A stretch of DNA of 64,000 nt from Parietaria judaica (lineage: Eukaryota > Streptophyta > Magnoliopsida > Rosales > Urticaceae). Below, piece after piece: positions 34,360 to 45,790 of this stretch (positions are counted from its first letter, which is position 1; the number at the start of each line of letters is the position of its first letter). The DNA is taken from the NCBI GenBank assembly GCA_954871525.1, contig OX940860.1:55044724-55108723 (forward strand), read 5' to 3'. The notes under the pieces are model-generated. The model saw nothing but the letters and a program-made list of their open reading frames with translations. It had not been told where the DNA came from and searched no databases. The position numbers and the translations under genes are program-made.

Positions 34360-34879
34360 ATCCAGTGTTTGGCACTGGGTAATATGAGAAGCCGGTCCCA
34401 CTCTTCGATTCTGGGTCTCGTCGATTTTCGGTGTCGTTGACTCGGGCGTTGTTGACTTGATGCGTCGTTGATGACCCTGGGTATCATCGATTCTGGGGAC
34501 CGTTTCCTCTTCCCGACAATCTCTGACACTGGGGTCCCCTGGCATCTATTCCACAGGCTACGCTTGTCTCGGGCAGGTGAACCATCGCTTCTCATTAAAA
34601 GGTACTGTACGCACTCGAGTACTTTCGGGATACGCAACGGTCCTTTCATCCTGGCCGTTGCTTTTCATTCTTCCCCGCCTCAGGGCCGTTGGATCAACTC
34701 GTGCCTCTTCGCCTACCCCTATCTTGGAAACTGTTGAGCGCCTTATAATGATTTTTTTCGCCATTTTCTTCCTCATTTGCTCCTCTCTAATCTTCAAATC
34801 CTAAACCAATCTGTGTTTATCTATTCTTCCCGGTTTCCTTTTCACTATCTCGATCACTACTTGCCTTTTCGATCACACC

Positions 34880-37802
34880 ATGGCGGCGCCCGGGACAGTC
34901 TTTTTGACCAAGTCTCCTCCCTCCACTCTGAAGGCGGAGGCTTTCGCGCTCGTGAAACGCAAATATTTCACGCGCGAGAATGTTTACGCCAGACTTCCGG
35001 TCTCCGGCGAGTTGGCCGACAAACCCCCGGAGGGTTACATTTGCCTTTACGAGGCCTTCTTCCGGCATGTTGGCCTCCATCTTCCAATGCCCAACGTCAT
35101 GCTTGCCTTTCTTTATGCCTTCAAGCTGCCGATTACTCAGGTGGGGCCCAACGTCCTTCGCCTCCTCCTGAGCACCTTAGTCACTGCTCACGAGGAGGGG
35201 GTGGAACCTTTCTTTGGAGAATCTTATGCGCGTCTACAACGTCACCCAGAATCCTCACAACCTCGGCAGGTTCATGCTGACGCACCGGCATCGGGAGCAT
35301 GTTATGTTGAACACGCCAAGTAAGGAACATTCGTGGGAGCATAAATACTTCTTCATACGGGTCAGTGTCCGTACCTTCGGCCTCCATCATGCCGACCTCC
35401 CCCGGGAGTGGGTTACTGATGTACTGAAGTTCTCGCCCTCGAGCAACGACGAACGCTTCCAGAAGCTGCGCCGAGCCCTCCTGGCCAATCCCAAGCAGGA
35501 TTGGACCAATGATTTCACCGAGGGCAGGATTCTCCGGTCCGGTGTCTTTCAGGAGGCGATCATCCTTGATCCTCCCCCGGCGTCGCTCCTTCCTGCAGGT
35601 TTCTCCCGCGTGGTTGTGCCCGAGGATCCATCCGTGGCAAAACCTAAAGCGCCGAAGAAAAAGAAGGAGCCCAGGGGGGACTTCGTTGATTTCCCCGTCG
35701 ACGAGGACTCTTCTCCGATTTGGGCATCTTTAGGGAAGCGGCCGGCCGAGGGGTCGGCCGAGACCCCTCCGACGAAAAGGAGCAAAACCGCTCCCCTTCT
35801 TGTCATGTACTCTGGCGTCGACTCGTCTCTAGCGAATGCTCCCTCGATGGCCTGCCAGAGTGACGAAGCAGATCCTGCCTCTGCTCAGAGAGAGAGAGCC
35901 GACTTCGTCGATTCTTCTATCTTGGTCGCCGCTCGGTCGAAGGTACCCTCGCCTTCGGCTTTGGACGAAACTCTCGAGCCTCGTTCTCGGCCTTCTCTGA
36001 CCGAGTCTCGGGCTCTCAAGGCGCGCGACGTACCCGTTCGAGGGGGGAGATTGACACTAAAGTCTTTCCCCGACGTCCTCTCCGGCACGGGAGAAGGTCT
36101 CCCCGACGTCGACCAGTGGGCCTTCTTCGCTTCCGGCCCCTCCGCTCGCGCCTGCCTCCACCACCACCGCTCCCCCTTCCGTCGACGAGACTGGGGAGAG
36201 CGACCTGCCGACGAAGACGCCCATCGATGATATCGTCGTCCTTTCTCTAGATATATCGGTCGAAGCTCCCGCTTCCGGAACCGTCATGGCTGAATCGGAC
36301 CTTGCCGCGCCAGCCGCTAAAGAAGCCGCGCCGGTTTCTTTGGGCGCTCTGACTCCCCCGTCAGGGAGATCTCCCTCTCCTTCGTCGTTTTCTTCTTTTC
36401 CCCCTTTTTCGCCTCTGCGCGAGAGGTCAACCTCTTCTCGCGCCCCGGCCCGCTTTCCTCATACTCCTTCCGGTGATTTGACCCTAGATAATTGGGATAG
36501 GTATTAGATCGCCGTCTGTGATGGTTTGACCATGGGGTCTTCGGATGCCCGTTCCGACGCTGATCCCTCCGATGAGTTTCTGGGCTATCCTACTTTTGTT
36601 GAGAGCGTTCTTCAGAGCGTCGCCCGTGCGAATGACATGCTTGCCTCTGCGCTCAAGGCCGAGCGGGAGGTCGAGAAGGAGAGAGGCGAGCTTGAGGGGA
36701 AGCTTTTCGAAGCCAAGTGTTTGTCTGAGTTGGCCGTCTCTAAGAGCGGAAAGCTCGCGAGGAAGTCGACGAGCTGCATGCCCGGTTGAAGGCGGCGATA
36801 GCCACAGTGGGGGAGATGAGCTCCAAACTCGATGCCACTGAGGCTAAGCTCAAGGAGCAGGAGCGACTCGTCATCGTCGGGGAGGACCAGCGTGCCGAGG
36901 AGCGAGAGCGCTATCGCTTAGTTGAGGAAAAACTCTGGGGGTCTCTATGAGCCGCGTCCGACCGTCTAGCTCGTGCCGCCAAAGCCGTGGGGTTATCGCC
37001 ATCCGAAGAGGATCACCTCGTGTTTTGGGTTACTGAGCTCGTTCTCCAGCTTGGGCAGGTTTAGTCTGCTCTCAATACCGTCACCGAGGAGCGGGAATCG
37101 GCGAAGGCGGAGATAATCGAGGAGAAGCATGGCCATTTGAGCCTGTTTCAAAGTGCTTCGGTAAAGCTCGGACACCTGCGGGAGAGGTTCGAGGCTCTTG
37201 ATGAGTCCATCGATACCCATTGCCTCCTTGCCGGTTGCTGGGCCAACATTCTCTTGGTCGAGGGCCTTCCTGCTGAGGCGCCAGTAGGGGACCTTAGAGC
37301 CCGAATCCCCCGGTGGTACGCTCTCCGTGAGAAGTATACTGTCGAGGTGCAGGAACTAGAGCGGAGGTTTACCGAGGACCCCAACTCCCCTCCTTTATCC
37401 CCCAACGACCCTCTAAGCCTCGACGATTGGCGATTGGCGCTGCTGGACGAAGTCAACGACACCTCTCTTGCTTCCGCACTGCAGGGTGAGTATAGCTCCA
37501 ACCTCGTCCTCCATTCAACCGCGCTTCAGGAGCGCCGAGCGCTGGAGTCGGCTCCGGGTTGGGTCGAGCCTCCCTGGCTGAGGGTCAGACTGGGGCTGTC
37601 CCGATCGATGGGCGAGGGTCCCTACTGGCCTCGGGCTTGGAGCAGATTGAGCCCATTTCGGCCGAGGAGCGGGAGGCGTTTCCTGCACCAGTTGAGGATT
37701 GAGGGGCCTCGTCTGCTTTGGCCCCGGAACGGGCCCAGCCTTCTTAGGTTGAGGGACGACAGACACCTAACTCTTCCCAAGGTGTTGTCCGAGACATGGT
37801 AG
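34880..37802 (+). pseudogene. Antisense extra ORF of Gypsy G2, gypsy-transposon-domain protein
   Basis: The ATG at 34880 (context ACCATGG) opens MAAPGTVFLTKSPPS on the plus strand, opposite to gag-pol. Residues ~50-110 (GYICLYEAFFRHVGLHLPMP, GPNVLRLLLSTLVT) resemble the Transposase_28 'putative gypsy type transposon' domain. A frameshift near 35210 leads into the 35214-36130 frame (MLTHRHREHVML, GRILRSGVF), then Ser/Pro-rich low complexity and another shift near 36140. A stop follows at about 36505, and the rest, to about 37800, is Glu/Lys/Arg-rich, likely coiled coil (KAEREVEKERGELEGKLFEA, LGHLRERFEALDESIDTH), with more stops and shifts. The domain order matches additional ORFs of plant Tat elements. 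Function is unknown. Confidence 0.7.
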
Positions 37803-38431
37803 AGGCCGTTGATCCTGCTATATAAGTTTTTGGGCATCGACCCCTTATTTGTAACTTCGCTATTCCAGCGCACCTTTGATTGAAAGAACATGATAATTTT
37901 CTATTATTATTATCTTTTTTTTGCCTATTCTATTTTGCTTGTTTTTTCAACTTTCCCTTTGCATGGCGGATGCGAGTTTGTTGTTGACGCCCCTTTGATG
38001 CCTTCTCTTTGTATGCGAGAATGGTTTCCGGATCGAGTTCCAGAGCACTTAGTTTTCATAGAGGTTTTGTGGATGATATTATTCGTCGGCTTCGTCGGGC
38101 CAACTGCCGTCGACGCCGTGTGTGATGCTGTGGATGTCTTCGTCCTTAGGAGGTCGACTGGAATTGTAACCTTTTAGCAATTTCTTGGTTGAGAAGCAAA
38201 AATTGAACTTTGTATATTTGGATATTTGTACATATCCCCCCCCCTTTTTTTTGGTAAATGTACTCGTGTATGTATGTGACGATGATCAAATCCGAATACT
38301 ATAAGCACAGTATTTTCTAGTCAAAGCGTGGATTAAATGTAAAAGATTGACCGATGAGAAACAATGCTGTCGATCGTAAACCTTTCCTCATCTGTCTTGT
38401 CATCGTCTCCCCCGCGACGGACCAGGATCGT
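37803..38431. other. G2 internal region, no gene seen
   Basis: Noncoding, T-rich in part, between the end of the antisense ORF and the tandem repeats. It would be 3' flank for both the antisense ORF and pol. Confidence 0.5.
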
Positions 38432-38790
38432 TAGTTTTTAGGCGTCGCGCCTCAGCATTTCGCCGGTAGTTTTTAGGCATCGCGCCTCAGCATTGCGCTG
38501 ATAGTTTTTAGGCATCGCGCCTCGGCATTGCGCCGGTAATTGCAGGGGGTGCTGGTCTTGCCGGGGCCTCCAGTTAGTTTATAGTATTCCCCAGTGGCAT
38601 TGCGCCGCTTATCATAGGTATCGTGCCTCGACATTGCGCCAGAGATTTTCAGGCATCGTGCCTCGGCCTTGCCCCGGTAGTTTTTAGGCATCGCGCCTCG
38701 GCATTGCGTCGGAGATATCTAGGCATCACGCCTCGGCCTTGCGCCGGTAGTTTTTAGGCATCGCGCCTCGGCCTTGCGCCGGTAGTTTAC
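38432..38790. repeat. ~35-bp tandem repeat in the G2 3' untranslated region
   Basis: Units of the form TAGTTTTTAGGCATCGCGCC followed by TCGGCATTGCGCCGG repeat about eight times. The central units near 38540-38640 are degenerate. The array sits just after the pol stop (minus direction). Confidence 0.85.
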
Positions 38791-38878
38791 AGTCTAATGA
38801 TCGACTAAAATTGTTTCATTCATATACCAAACTGGTTTACAAGATTTGACCGCTGGTCTACATATTTGGTCGCTGCCA

Positions 38879-41800
38879 CTATTGGTAGTATTTTTTCAAA
38901 TGTTTTACATTCCAGCTACGTATTACCTTTAGGCCCTTGGAGTCCGCAAGCTCGTAGACACCTGGTTTGACGATCTTTGTGACCGTGTATGGTCCCTCCC
39001 AGCTTTGACCAAGTTTGCCTGCGTTGATCTCTGCTGTGTTCTGGAAGATTCATCGGAGGATCAGCTCCCCTTCTCGGAATCGTCGTGGCCAAACCTTCTC
39101 ATTGTAGTGTCTGGTGATTATGTTTTGGTAATTGGCAACGTGCGCGCTTGCTTTTTCTCGCCTCTCGTCGATGTGGTCAAGGTGGTGTCGCAGGTTTTCA
39201 CCGTTTGCTTCTTCGTCGTACGGGGCTGTTGCTCGTTAGAGGCTTAGGATTCTTGCCTCGGCCGGGGTCATCGTTTCGACGCCGAATGCCAGGGCGAACG
39301 GGGACTCCCCTGTCGCGGAGTGAGGCGTAGTTTTGTATGCCCATAGTACTCCTGGTAGCTTCTCTGCCAACAACCCTTTCTTCTCGTCGAGCCTGTTCTT
39401 GATGGCGTCAACGACCGTTCTATTTACTACTTCGGCGTTTCCATTACCCTGCGGGTACCGGGGGGTCGATGTATTTAGCTTGACCCTCCATCTCCTGCAG
39501 AAGTTTTGGAAACACTTGGAGATGAACTGCGACTCGTTATCGGCAAAGATCTCCCTCGGTAACCCAAACCAGATGAAGACATTCCTCCAGACATGTCTCT
39601 CGACGTCAACATCGCTGATGTTAGCATAGGATTCGGCTTCCATCCATTTAGTGAAGAAATCTGTGACTACCAGCATGAAGCGTTTCTGCCTTTTTCCGAT
39701 GGGCATTGGTCCGACGATGTCCATCAACCATTTAATGAATGGGTACGAGATGGAGATCATTGAGAGCTCTTACGCGGGGTAGTGGATGGAGGGGGCGTGG
39801 CATTGGAATTTGTCGCACCGCCGGGTGTGGCTGTTGCAATCGTCGACCATGGTTTCCCAAAAGAAGCCTTGCCTCTTAATTATCCCTAGGAGGGACCGAC
39901 CTCCGGAATGGTTACCGCATTCCCCCTCGTGGACTTCCCGCATCATGTGTTTCGCTTCACTCCTCCCGAGGCATCTTAAGTAGGGCCCGACGAAGCTACA
40001 CCTGTCTAACTTTTGTTGTAATATAACGTATCGCACGCTCCTCGTCCTGACTTTCCGGGCCTCCTGTCGATCGTCTGGCACCGCTCCGTCGACGATGTAT
40101 CTGATGAGTGGTGCTCGCCAGTCATTTCCGTCGTCGTCGCTGATTATGTCTCTTTCTTCAGTGGCCTCTTCCGGGTCTTCGCCGTCGATAATCAGTATCC
40201 CCGCGCCGCTTGATGGCTCATCGAATTTTGCCTTTTTCCTTTCGGGGTCATCGACTCTTAGGATGCTGGGTGTCACGACCGTCTCCACTGAGATTGTTCG
40301 CGTCGTTCCTGCTTCCGTCGTTGATCTTAACCCAGCGAGTGCGTCGGCAAAAGTATTGTCCCCCCTCGTCACTTGGGTGAGGTTGAAATGCGTGAATTTC
40401 CTGGAAAAATCCTCGGCGACCCTGGCGTAGGCTTCCATCCTCTCGTCGTGTCATTTGTATTCTCTGTTAACTTGGTTGACTATCAGCTGGGAGTCTGAGA
40501 ATAGTTCTAGGTGCTTGACTCTAATGGCCAGGGCCGATTCCATCCCGGCGATGAGTGCCTCGTATTCTGCCTCGTTGGCGCGGAACCCGAGCCGACAGGC
40601 TTCTTCCACGATCCCCCCCATGGAGGAGACTAGTCTGACCTCGATGCCCGAACCTTGTGCCGTTGCGGACCCGTCGACGTATAGTCTCCACGTCCCGTCT
40701 TCATCACTGAGTTCTGCTTCGTCTGTGGGGAGCTCAATCAGGAAGTCGGCTAAGACTTGGTACTCTATGTCATATGCGCCTAGTCGAATCGACCATTTCG
40801 TTAGTCTCCCCGACTGGTTTGGATTGTGAATGACTGCGCGTATTGGTCTCTCGGTCATGACAATGGATACCTTGTCTCTGCCTCGAGGAGCTTGCGGTTT
40901 ATGTAGGAGACGGCCCTCTATTCCCCTTTATCCTCTCGGACCAGTACTCCGTTGATGGCCTCACCTGACACCACCACATACAGTTATAATGGCTCTCCGA
41001 GGATTGGCTTCGTCATTATCGGGGGCGAGGAGAGGTATTTCTTGAGCTCTTGGAACGCCCTCTCGCAATCTCCGGTCCACTCGAACTTCTTGTTCTTTCT
41101 CAAGAGCTGGTAGAAGAGGAGTCCCTTATCGGTCGAGCGCGAGATAAATCTATTTAAGGTGGTGATCCTTCCGGTCAGCTTTTGGACCTCTCGCTTGTTA
41201 CGGCGGGAGGGCATGCCTTGGATCGCGTCGATTTGGTCGGGGTCGGGGTCGGCCTCGATTCCTCGACGTGTGATCAGGTGTCCGAGGAATTTCCCCGATG
41301 CTACTTAAAAAGTGCACTTAGTGGGGTTGAGCTTCATTCTGTGTCGGTTGAGGACCTCGAAGCATCTCTCCAGGTGTTCCACATGTGCCGCTGCCTTCAA
41401 GGTCTTGACCACCATGTCGTCGATGTAGACCTCCATCGTCTCACCGATCTGCTCGCTGAACATTTTAGTCACCAGTCTCTGGTAGGTTGCCCCGGCACTC
41501 TTCAATCCGAATGGCATCACCTTGTATCAATAGGTTCCCCTTTCGCTGATGAAGATGGTCTTCTCTTCGTCCTTCATGTGCATCATGATCTGGATGTATC
41601 CCCAGTAGGCGTCCATAAAACTTAGCAGCTCATACCCGTGGGTTGCCTCGACGAGTCGATTGATGTGTGGCATGGGGAAGCTGTCTTTGGGACACGTCTT
41701 GTGGAAATCCGTGTAGTCCACACATACCCGCCATTTGCCATTCTTCTTTTTTACGGCGACGGTGTTTGCCAGCCATTCGGGATATTTGACTTCTCTGATG

Positions 41801-42747
41801 GCCCCCGTCGATAACAGCTTATCCACCTCGTCGTTGATTATCCTGTTTTTATCGGGCGCCAGCTTCCTTCTCTTTTGTTTGACCGGTCGATGGCTTGGAT
41901 CAGTGTTGAGATGGTGCGCCATGACTGACGGATCGATCCCCGGCATGTCCTCGTGGGACCATGCAAAAGTTTTCAGGTTCTTCTTCAGGAACCCGACCAG
42001 CTGTCGCTTCAAGCCCTGTTCGAGACCTGCCCCTACGACGACGGTCCGGGTTGGGTCGTCGTCGTCGTCGATGTGGATCTGTTCCACTACTTCCACGATT
42101 GGTCGTCCTATCGCTGTCGTTCGCCCGTCGCTACAGCTATCTTGTTCTGCCGCTTCCTCTGCCGCCCTACTCCCGTCGCCGCCTTCTTTCCGTTTCGTGA
42201 CCTCGGGAAGCGACGCTGATTGCTATGCGTGGCCCTTATTTTGTTGCTCTTTTTCTTGCGCCGTCGATCGGTAGCTCATCAGGTAGCAAGCCCTGTAGGC
42301 ATTCCTATCCCCCCTTATCTTCTCCACCCTTCCCCCTCAGCCAGGGAACTTGATGGTTTTGTGGTATGTCGATGGGGCGGCTCTAATGGAATGTATCCAT
42401 GGTCGACCGAGGATCATGTTGAAGATCGACGGGCAATCGAGCACCATTAGAGTGGTCATCTTGTTGACGTTCCCTGCGCATATCGGCAGGTCGATCGTTC
42501 CAAGGGATGTGGAGATATCGCCATTGAAGCCTGAGACGCTTCGTGGCTTTCCTTGGAATTCGATCCCCTCGATCTCCATTTTCTTGAGGGCGTCGTAGAA
42601 AATGACGTCCACCGAGCACCCGTTGTCGATTAGGATTCGGCCAACGTCGCAGTTGCCAACGCCTAATGACAGGACCAACGCGTCGTCATGCAGGTCGGCG
42701 CAAGCTTTGTCTTCGACGAAAGCTATCTCTATTCTGGTCCCGATCAT
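38879..42747 (-). pseudogene. Gypsy G2 pol: protease, reverse transcriptase, RNase H, integrase
   Basis: Minus strand, in order. Protease 42747-42337 has RILIDNGCSVDVIF (Asp-Asn-Gly in place of Asp-Thr-Gly, seen in other plant elements). Reverse transcriptase spans 42096-41305 with LSFMDAYWGY, MPFGLKSAGATYQ and VYIDDMVVK, broken by TGA between GTY and YKVMPFG. The RNase H region after 41214 carries deletions and a frameshift. A second, Tat-specific RNase H lies at 40858-40451 (WRLYVDGSA, NEAEYEALIAG, SDSQLIVNQV). Integrase has an HHCC-type start near 39900 (HEGECGNHS, CNSHTRRCDKF) and a core at 39760-39236 (WLMDIVGP, FADNESQF, NGNAEVVNRT). The frame continues past a TAA to the natural end KHLKKYYQ, stop 38879-38881. 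At least six in-frame stops make it nonfunctional. Confidence 0.9.
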
Positions 42748-44516
42748 CGCGGTGTCTCCTTGGTTTTATTCCCTCGCCTTCCTTTTATGACCTTGATGCT
42801 GTTGATGGAGTCGTCGCACAGGTGCGAGCTTCCCATGATCATTTCTATTCTTTTCCTCGCCCTCGGGGGTTCGTCGGCGTCGGAGTTTAGGCCGGCGTGC
42901 TGGGTCGTCGGCCAGTCGGTGGTTGGACTCTTTCGTTGCCGGGGCTGGCTGTTTCCTCCGTCCCTCGCCGGCTCCTCCCGTTGGTATTGTCGTCGGGAGT
43001 TTCCCCATTGTTCAGGGGGATTCCCTAAATTGATGCCCGGCATCTCTCCTCTTGCATACTTCTCGGCCAGCCTCCTTTTCAGCATGGTGCATTCTTCGGT
43101 AGAATGTCCCTTGAAGTTGTGGAAGCTGCAGAACTTGCTCGGGTCTTTAGGCCATACTTTCCGCTCGTAGCCTCCTTGTCCCCCCGCGTGGTCTCTTTTT
43201 TCATCGACCTAATAGACCATTGGCTTCGGGGTCTCTCGAGCGCGCTGCTGATCGAAGGCTCGTCCGTCTTCCTCTCCTCATCTCGTCTTTGCCGACGGAT
43301 TATCTCCTTGGTCCTTGGGCTCCTTCTTTTCCGGCTGCTTTCCCTTGTTTTGCGACTCGTATTTCTTTGCCAGCACCGACTTCTCCTCCTCCATTTTCAT
43401 GAATACGGACGCTCTGTGAAGGGCGTCTTCGATCGTCGATGGGCGTGTCTTGATCATTTCTTCCCGAAAGGGTGCTTTGAACCACAGCGTGTGTTTTAGA
43501 GCTTGGATGGCGACGCCGTCGTCCAGCCCAGAAACCCGGGCCATGACTTTTTTGAACCTCCCGATGAATTTCTAGAGGGTTTCTCCCTCGTCCTGCTCCA
43601 ACAGCCAAAGGTCGGTGATGTTCACCTCGCTTTGTACGTACATTGAGTAGTTACGCAGGAAGTGGGAGACGAGGTGGTCGAAGTAACTGACGGAGTTGGG
43701 TGGGAGTTTTGCGAACCATTCCAGAGCTGGTCCCTGTAAGCTGTCGACGAACAAGTGGCACAAGATGGCCTCCCGCTCCGGTCCTCGCGCATTTACCCAT
43801 CCTGTCGCAATTCGAAAAGCTTTCACGTGCGCATTTGGGTCCGTCGTCCCTTTGTACGAGGTGGGTCTGATCTAGGGCATCTCGTCGATTTTAACGCCGC
43901 AGATGTGTAGGGAGAAAGGCGTGTGCCTGGACTCCTCTACCAGCCTGTCGATCTCCGAAGCCGCACTCGTCGCCTTGTGCATCTGGAACGTCACGTACCC
44001 CATTCTCGATGTTAACTCGAGCAGAGCTCTGTCGACGCACTCCTGGATCCTCAACTCGATTGCGTCCGCAGTCACGTTGCACTGGTGCTGCTCCGCTGCC
44101 TGGCCCGTAGATGTATAGGCCCCCACTGGCCCCGGCGGCGGTGGTTCCCGTCGCGTCTCCGGTTGCGCGGGTCTGCTTTCGTCATTCCCGGGCGTCGTAC
44201 CTTCGGGGGATGAAAATAGGGCTCTACTGATACCCAGCCATGATGCCACCAGGTCTTCCATGTCCTTGTCTCCCCCCCCCCCTACGCTCCGGAGGCCGAC
44301 GTTCTTGCGGTCAAGCTTTGTGGGGATTGCCTGCTCACCTTAGCGGCCGCGTGGTCCAGCAAGGGCGGTGAGCTGCTGATTCCTCGTCGCTGCTTCTTCC
44401 TGCTGTCGTCGGAGCTCTTCCACAATGGCTTTACTACTTCCTGCGCTCCTGCCGGTTGCTTCTTCTCCCTGAATCTCCGAGCGTTCCATGCCGTTGTTCT
44501 CACTATTGTCTGTCAT
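42744..44516 (-). pseudogene. Gypsy G2 gag with in-frame stops
   Basis: The ATG at 44516 (MTDNSENNGMERSEIQGEEA) starts one frame that continues to TGA at 42744-42746, with in-frame stops at 44340-44342 (TAA), 43872-43874 (TAG), 43572-43574 (TAG) and 43278-43280 (TGA). The N-terminal part is Gln/Glu-rich and helical. The retrotransposon-gag domain is at 43826-43572 (FVDSLQGPALEWFAKLPPNS). A zinc-knuckle-like FCSFHNFKGHSTEEC precedes MLKRRLAEKYARGEMPG at 43085. The last codons overlap the protease ATG in the -1 frame (CGATGATC); this could be a natural gag-pol overlap or a frameshift mutation. Confidence 0.85.
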
Positions 44517-44555
44517 TCTTTCGAGCTCCTAATTGCGTGATAGAGAAAAAGTGAG

Positions 44556-44574
44556 CCCCTCGGTGGGCGCCAAA
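44556..44574 (-). other. Gypsy G2 primer-binding site
   Basis: The minus strand after the 5' LTR end (CATCAACA) reads GTTTGGCGCCCACCGAGG. TTTGGCGCC is the usual start of primer-binding sites in Tat/Athila-type Gypsy elements. Confidence 0.8.
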
Positions 44575-44575
44575 C

Positions 44576-45370
44576 TGTTGATGTTGATTTGTACACTCAA
44601 CAATCATAGAAGGTCTCCCCTCTGTTTTTAGATAAGAGATTCGGTCTTTCTCGTTTTACAGTTCAAAGCATTTAAGAACAGCGTTGTGTGTAAATCTCCT
44701 CCTTGTACTTCTTTTTTTCACCCCTTTTAAAGGCTAAATTCTACCACGTTTCTCGGAGTCCCATCAGCCCATTTTCCCATGTTTCAGACAAAAGGCCTGA
44801 CTCATTCCTTATCGCGTGTTCCGAGCCTGCGGGGTTACCTTCGAGGTGATAGTATTGAATGTGCATCCCATCGAAGCTCCCAAGCATTAAATGCCCATCC
44901 TGTCGAAGCTCCCAAGCATTAAATGCCCATCCTATCAGTAGTTGTCGGTACTTTCGGTTCTTCTTATCTCGTCAGAGTCTTATCTATTCTCCTTGTCGGG
45001 TCTTGGGATCGTCGGTTTTGGGCGTCGTTGACTTCTGGTGTCGTCGACTATGGTTACTGTCGACTGCGGGTGTTGTCGACTATGGGTGTCGTCGACTCTG
45101 GATACTGTCGACTTCGGGTGACGTCGTCTCTGGATACTGTCGACTTCGGGTGTCGTCAACTATGGGTATCGTCGACTCTGGATACTGTCGACTTCGGGTG
45201 TCGTCGACTATGGGTATCGTCGACTCTGGATACTGTCGACTTCGGGTGTCGTCGACTTCGGACATCGTCGATCCCGGCCAACGTCGATCCCTCTTTCAAG
45301 AAAAGGGGGGGGGCCTCAACAACGACTCTTCCAAGTGTTAAGAGGGATCTGACTGGATCCAACCTCAACA
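44576..45370 (-). repeat. 5' LTR of Gypsy G2
   Basis: It starts (plus) TGTTGATGTTG and ends ACCTCAACA. It aligns with the 3' LTR throughout but has a longer GTCGAC array and a TATA position mutated to TTTAAAAGG (44721-44733). The differences indicate an old insertion. Confidence 0.9.
45010..45280. repeat. GTCGAC-rich tandem repeats in the G2 5' LTR
   Basis: The same ~48-bp composite unit as in the 3' LTR, with one or two additional copies, indicating repeat-number change since insertion. Confidence 0.85.
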
Positions 45371-45375
45371 ATATA

Positions 45376-45790
45376 TTGTATACTTGTAGATTTTTCTTTT
45401 GTATATATAGATTGGTTTAGTTATTGCATTAAATTATTATTATTTTCGTGCACATGAAAGGAAAAATGAACAAAAATGAGTTATTTTCGTCCGGTGAGCT
45501 ACGGATTCCTCCACCGCTTCCGCTCTAGCTAGCTCCTCCGCTCTGACCTTAGTCGGGTATGCATACCGGAATTTATTTATATACATATATATAGAAGAGA
45601 GAAAATGGTGTTTATCGCTATATGGAGCGTTTGAATCGGAGTTACCATTTGAATGAAATCAAACTCCTATTTATAGAGGGGCCGGGGGGCTATGGGCAAT
45701 AAAATATTATCATTTTAGTCCTTCCGCACCTCTGCGCCGCGACGGCGTGTTGTACGCGCTGCGGCGCCGCGTGCCACGCGCCACGGCGCT
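45376..45790. other. Intergenic region, no gene seen
   Basis: AT-rich with a GC-rich patch at 45730-45800 (GCGCCGCGTGCCACGCGCC-like). No element end or ORF was recognised. Confidence 0.5.

Larger units (their letters stand above)
33565..45370 (-). mobile_element. Gypsy G2, nearly full-length Tat-lineage element
   Basis: LTRs at 33565-34343 and 44576-45370 have TGTTGA...TCAACA tips, and the exact TSD ATATA (33560-33564 and 45371-45375) flanks the 11.8-kb element. Reading the minus strand: 5' LTR, primer-binding site, gag, protease, reverse transcriptase, a second RNase H domain, integrase, tandem-repeat 3' region, antisense extra ORF, polypurine tract, 3' LTR. The extra RNase H and the extra ORF point to the Tat lineage. 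Gag and pol carry many stops and a few frameshifts, so it is dead. Confidence 0.93.

Noticed and set aside
35549..36287. Minus-strand frames within the G2 extra ORF
   Set aside because: They lack motifs and are antisense to the better-supported plus-strand ORF.
38432..38790. Possible CRISPR-like array
   Set aside because: The units are contiguous tandem repeats with no unique spacers, and the DNA is a plant retrotransposon.
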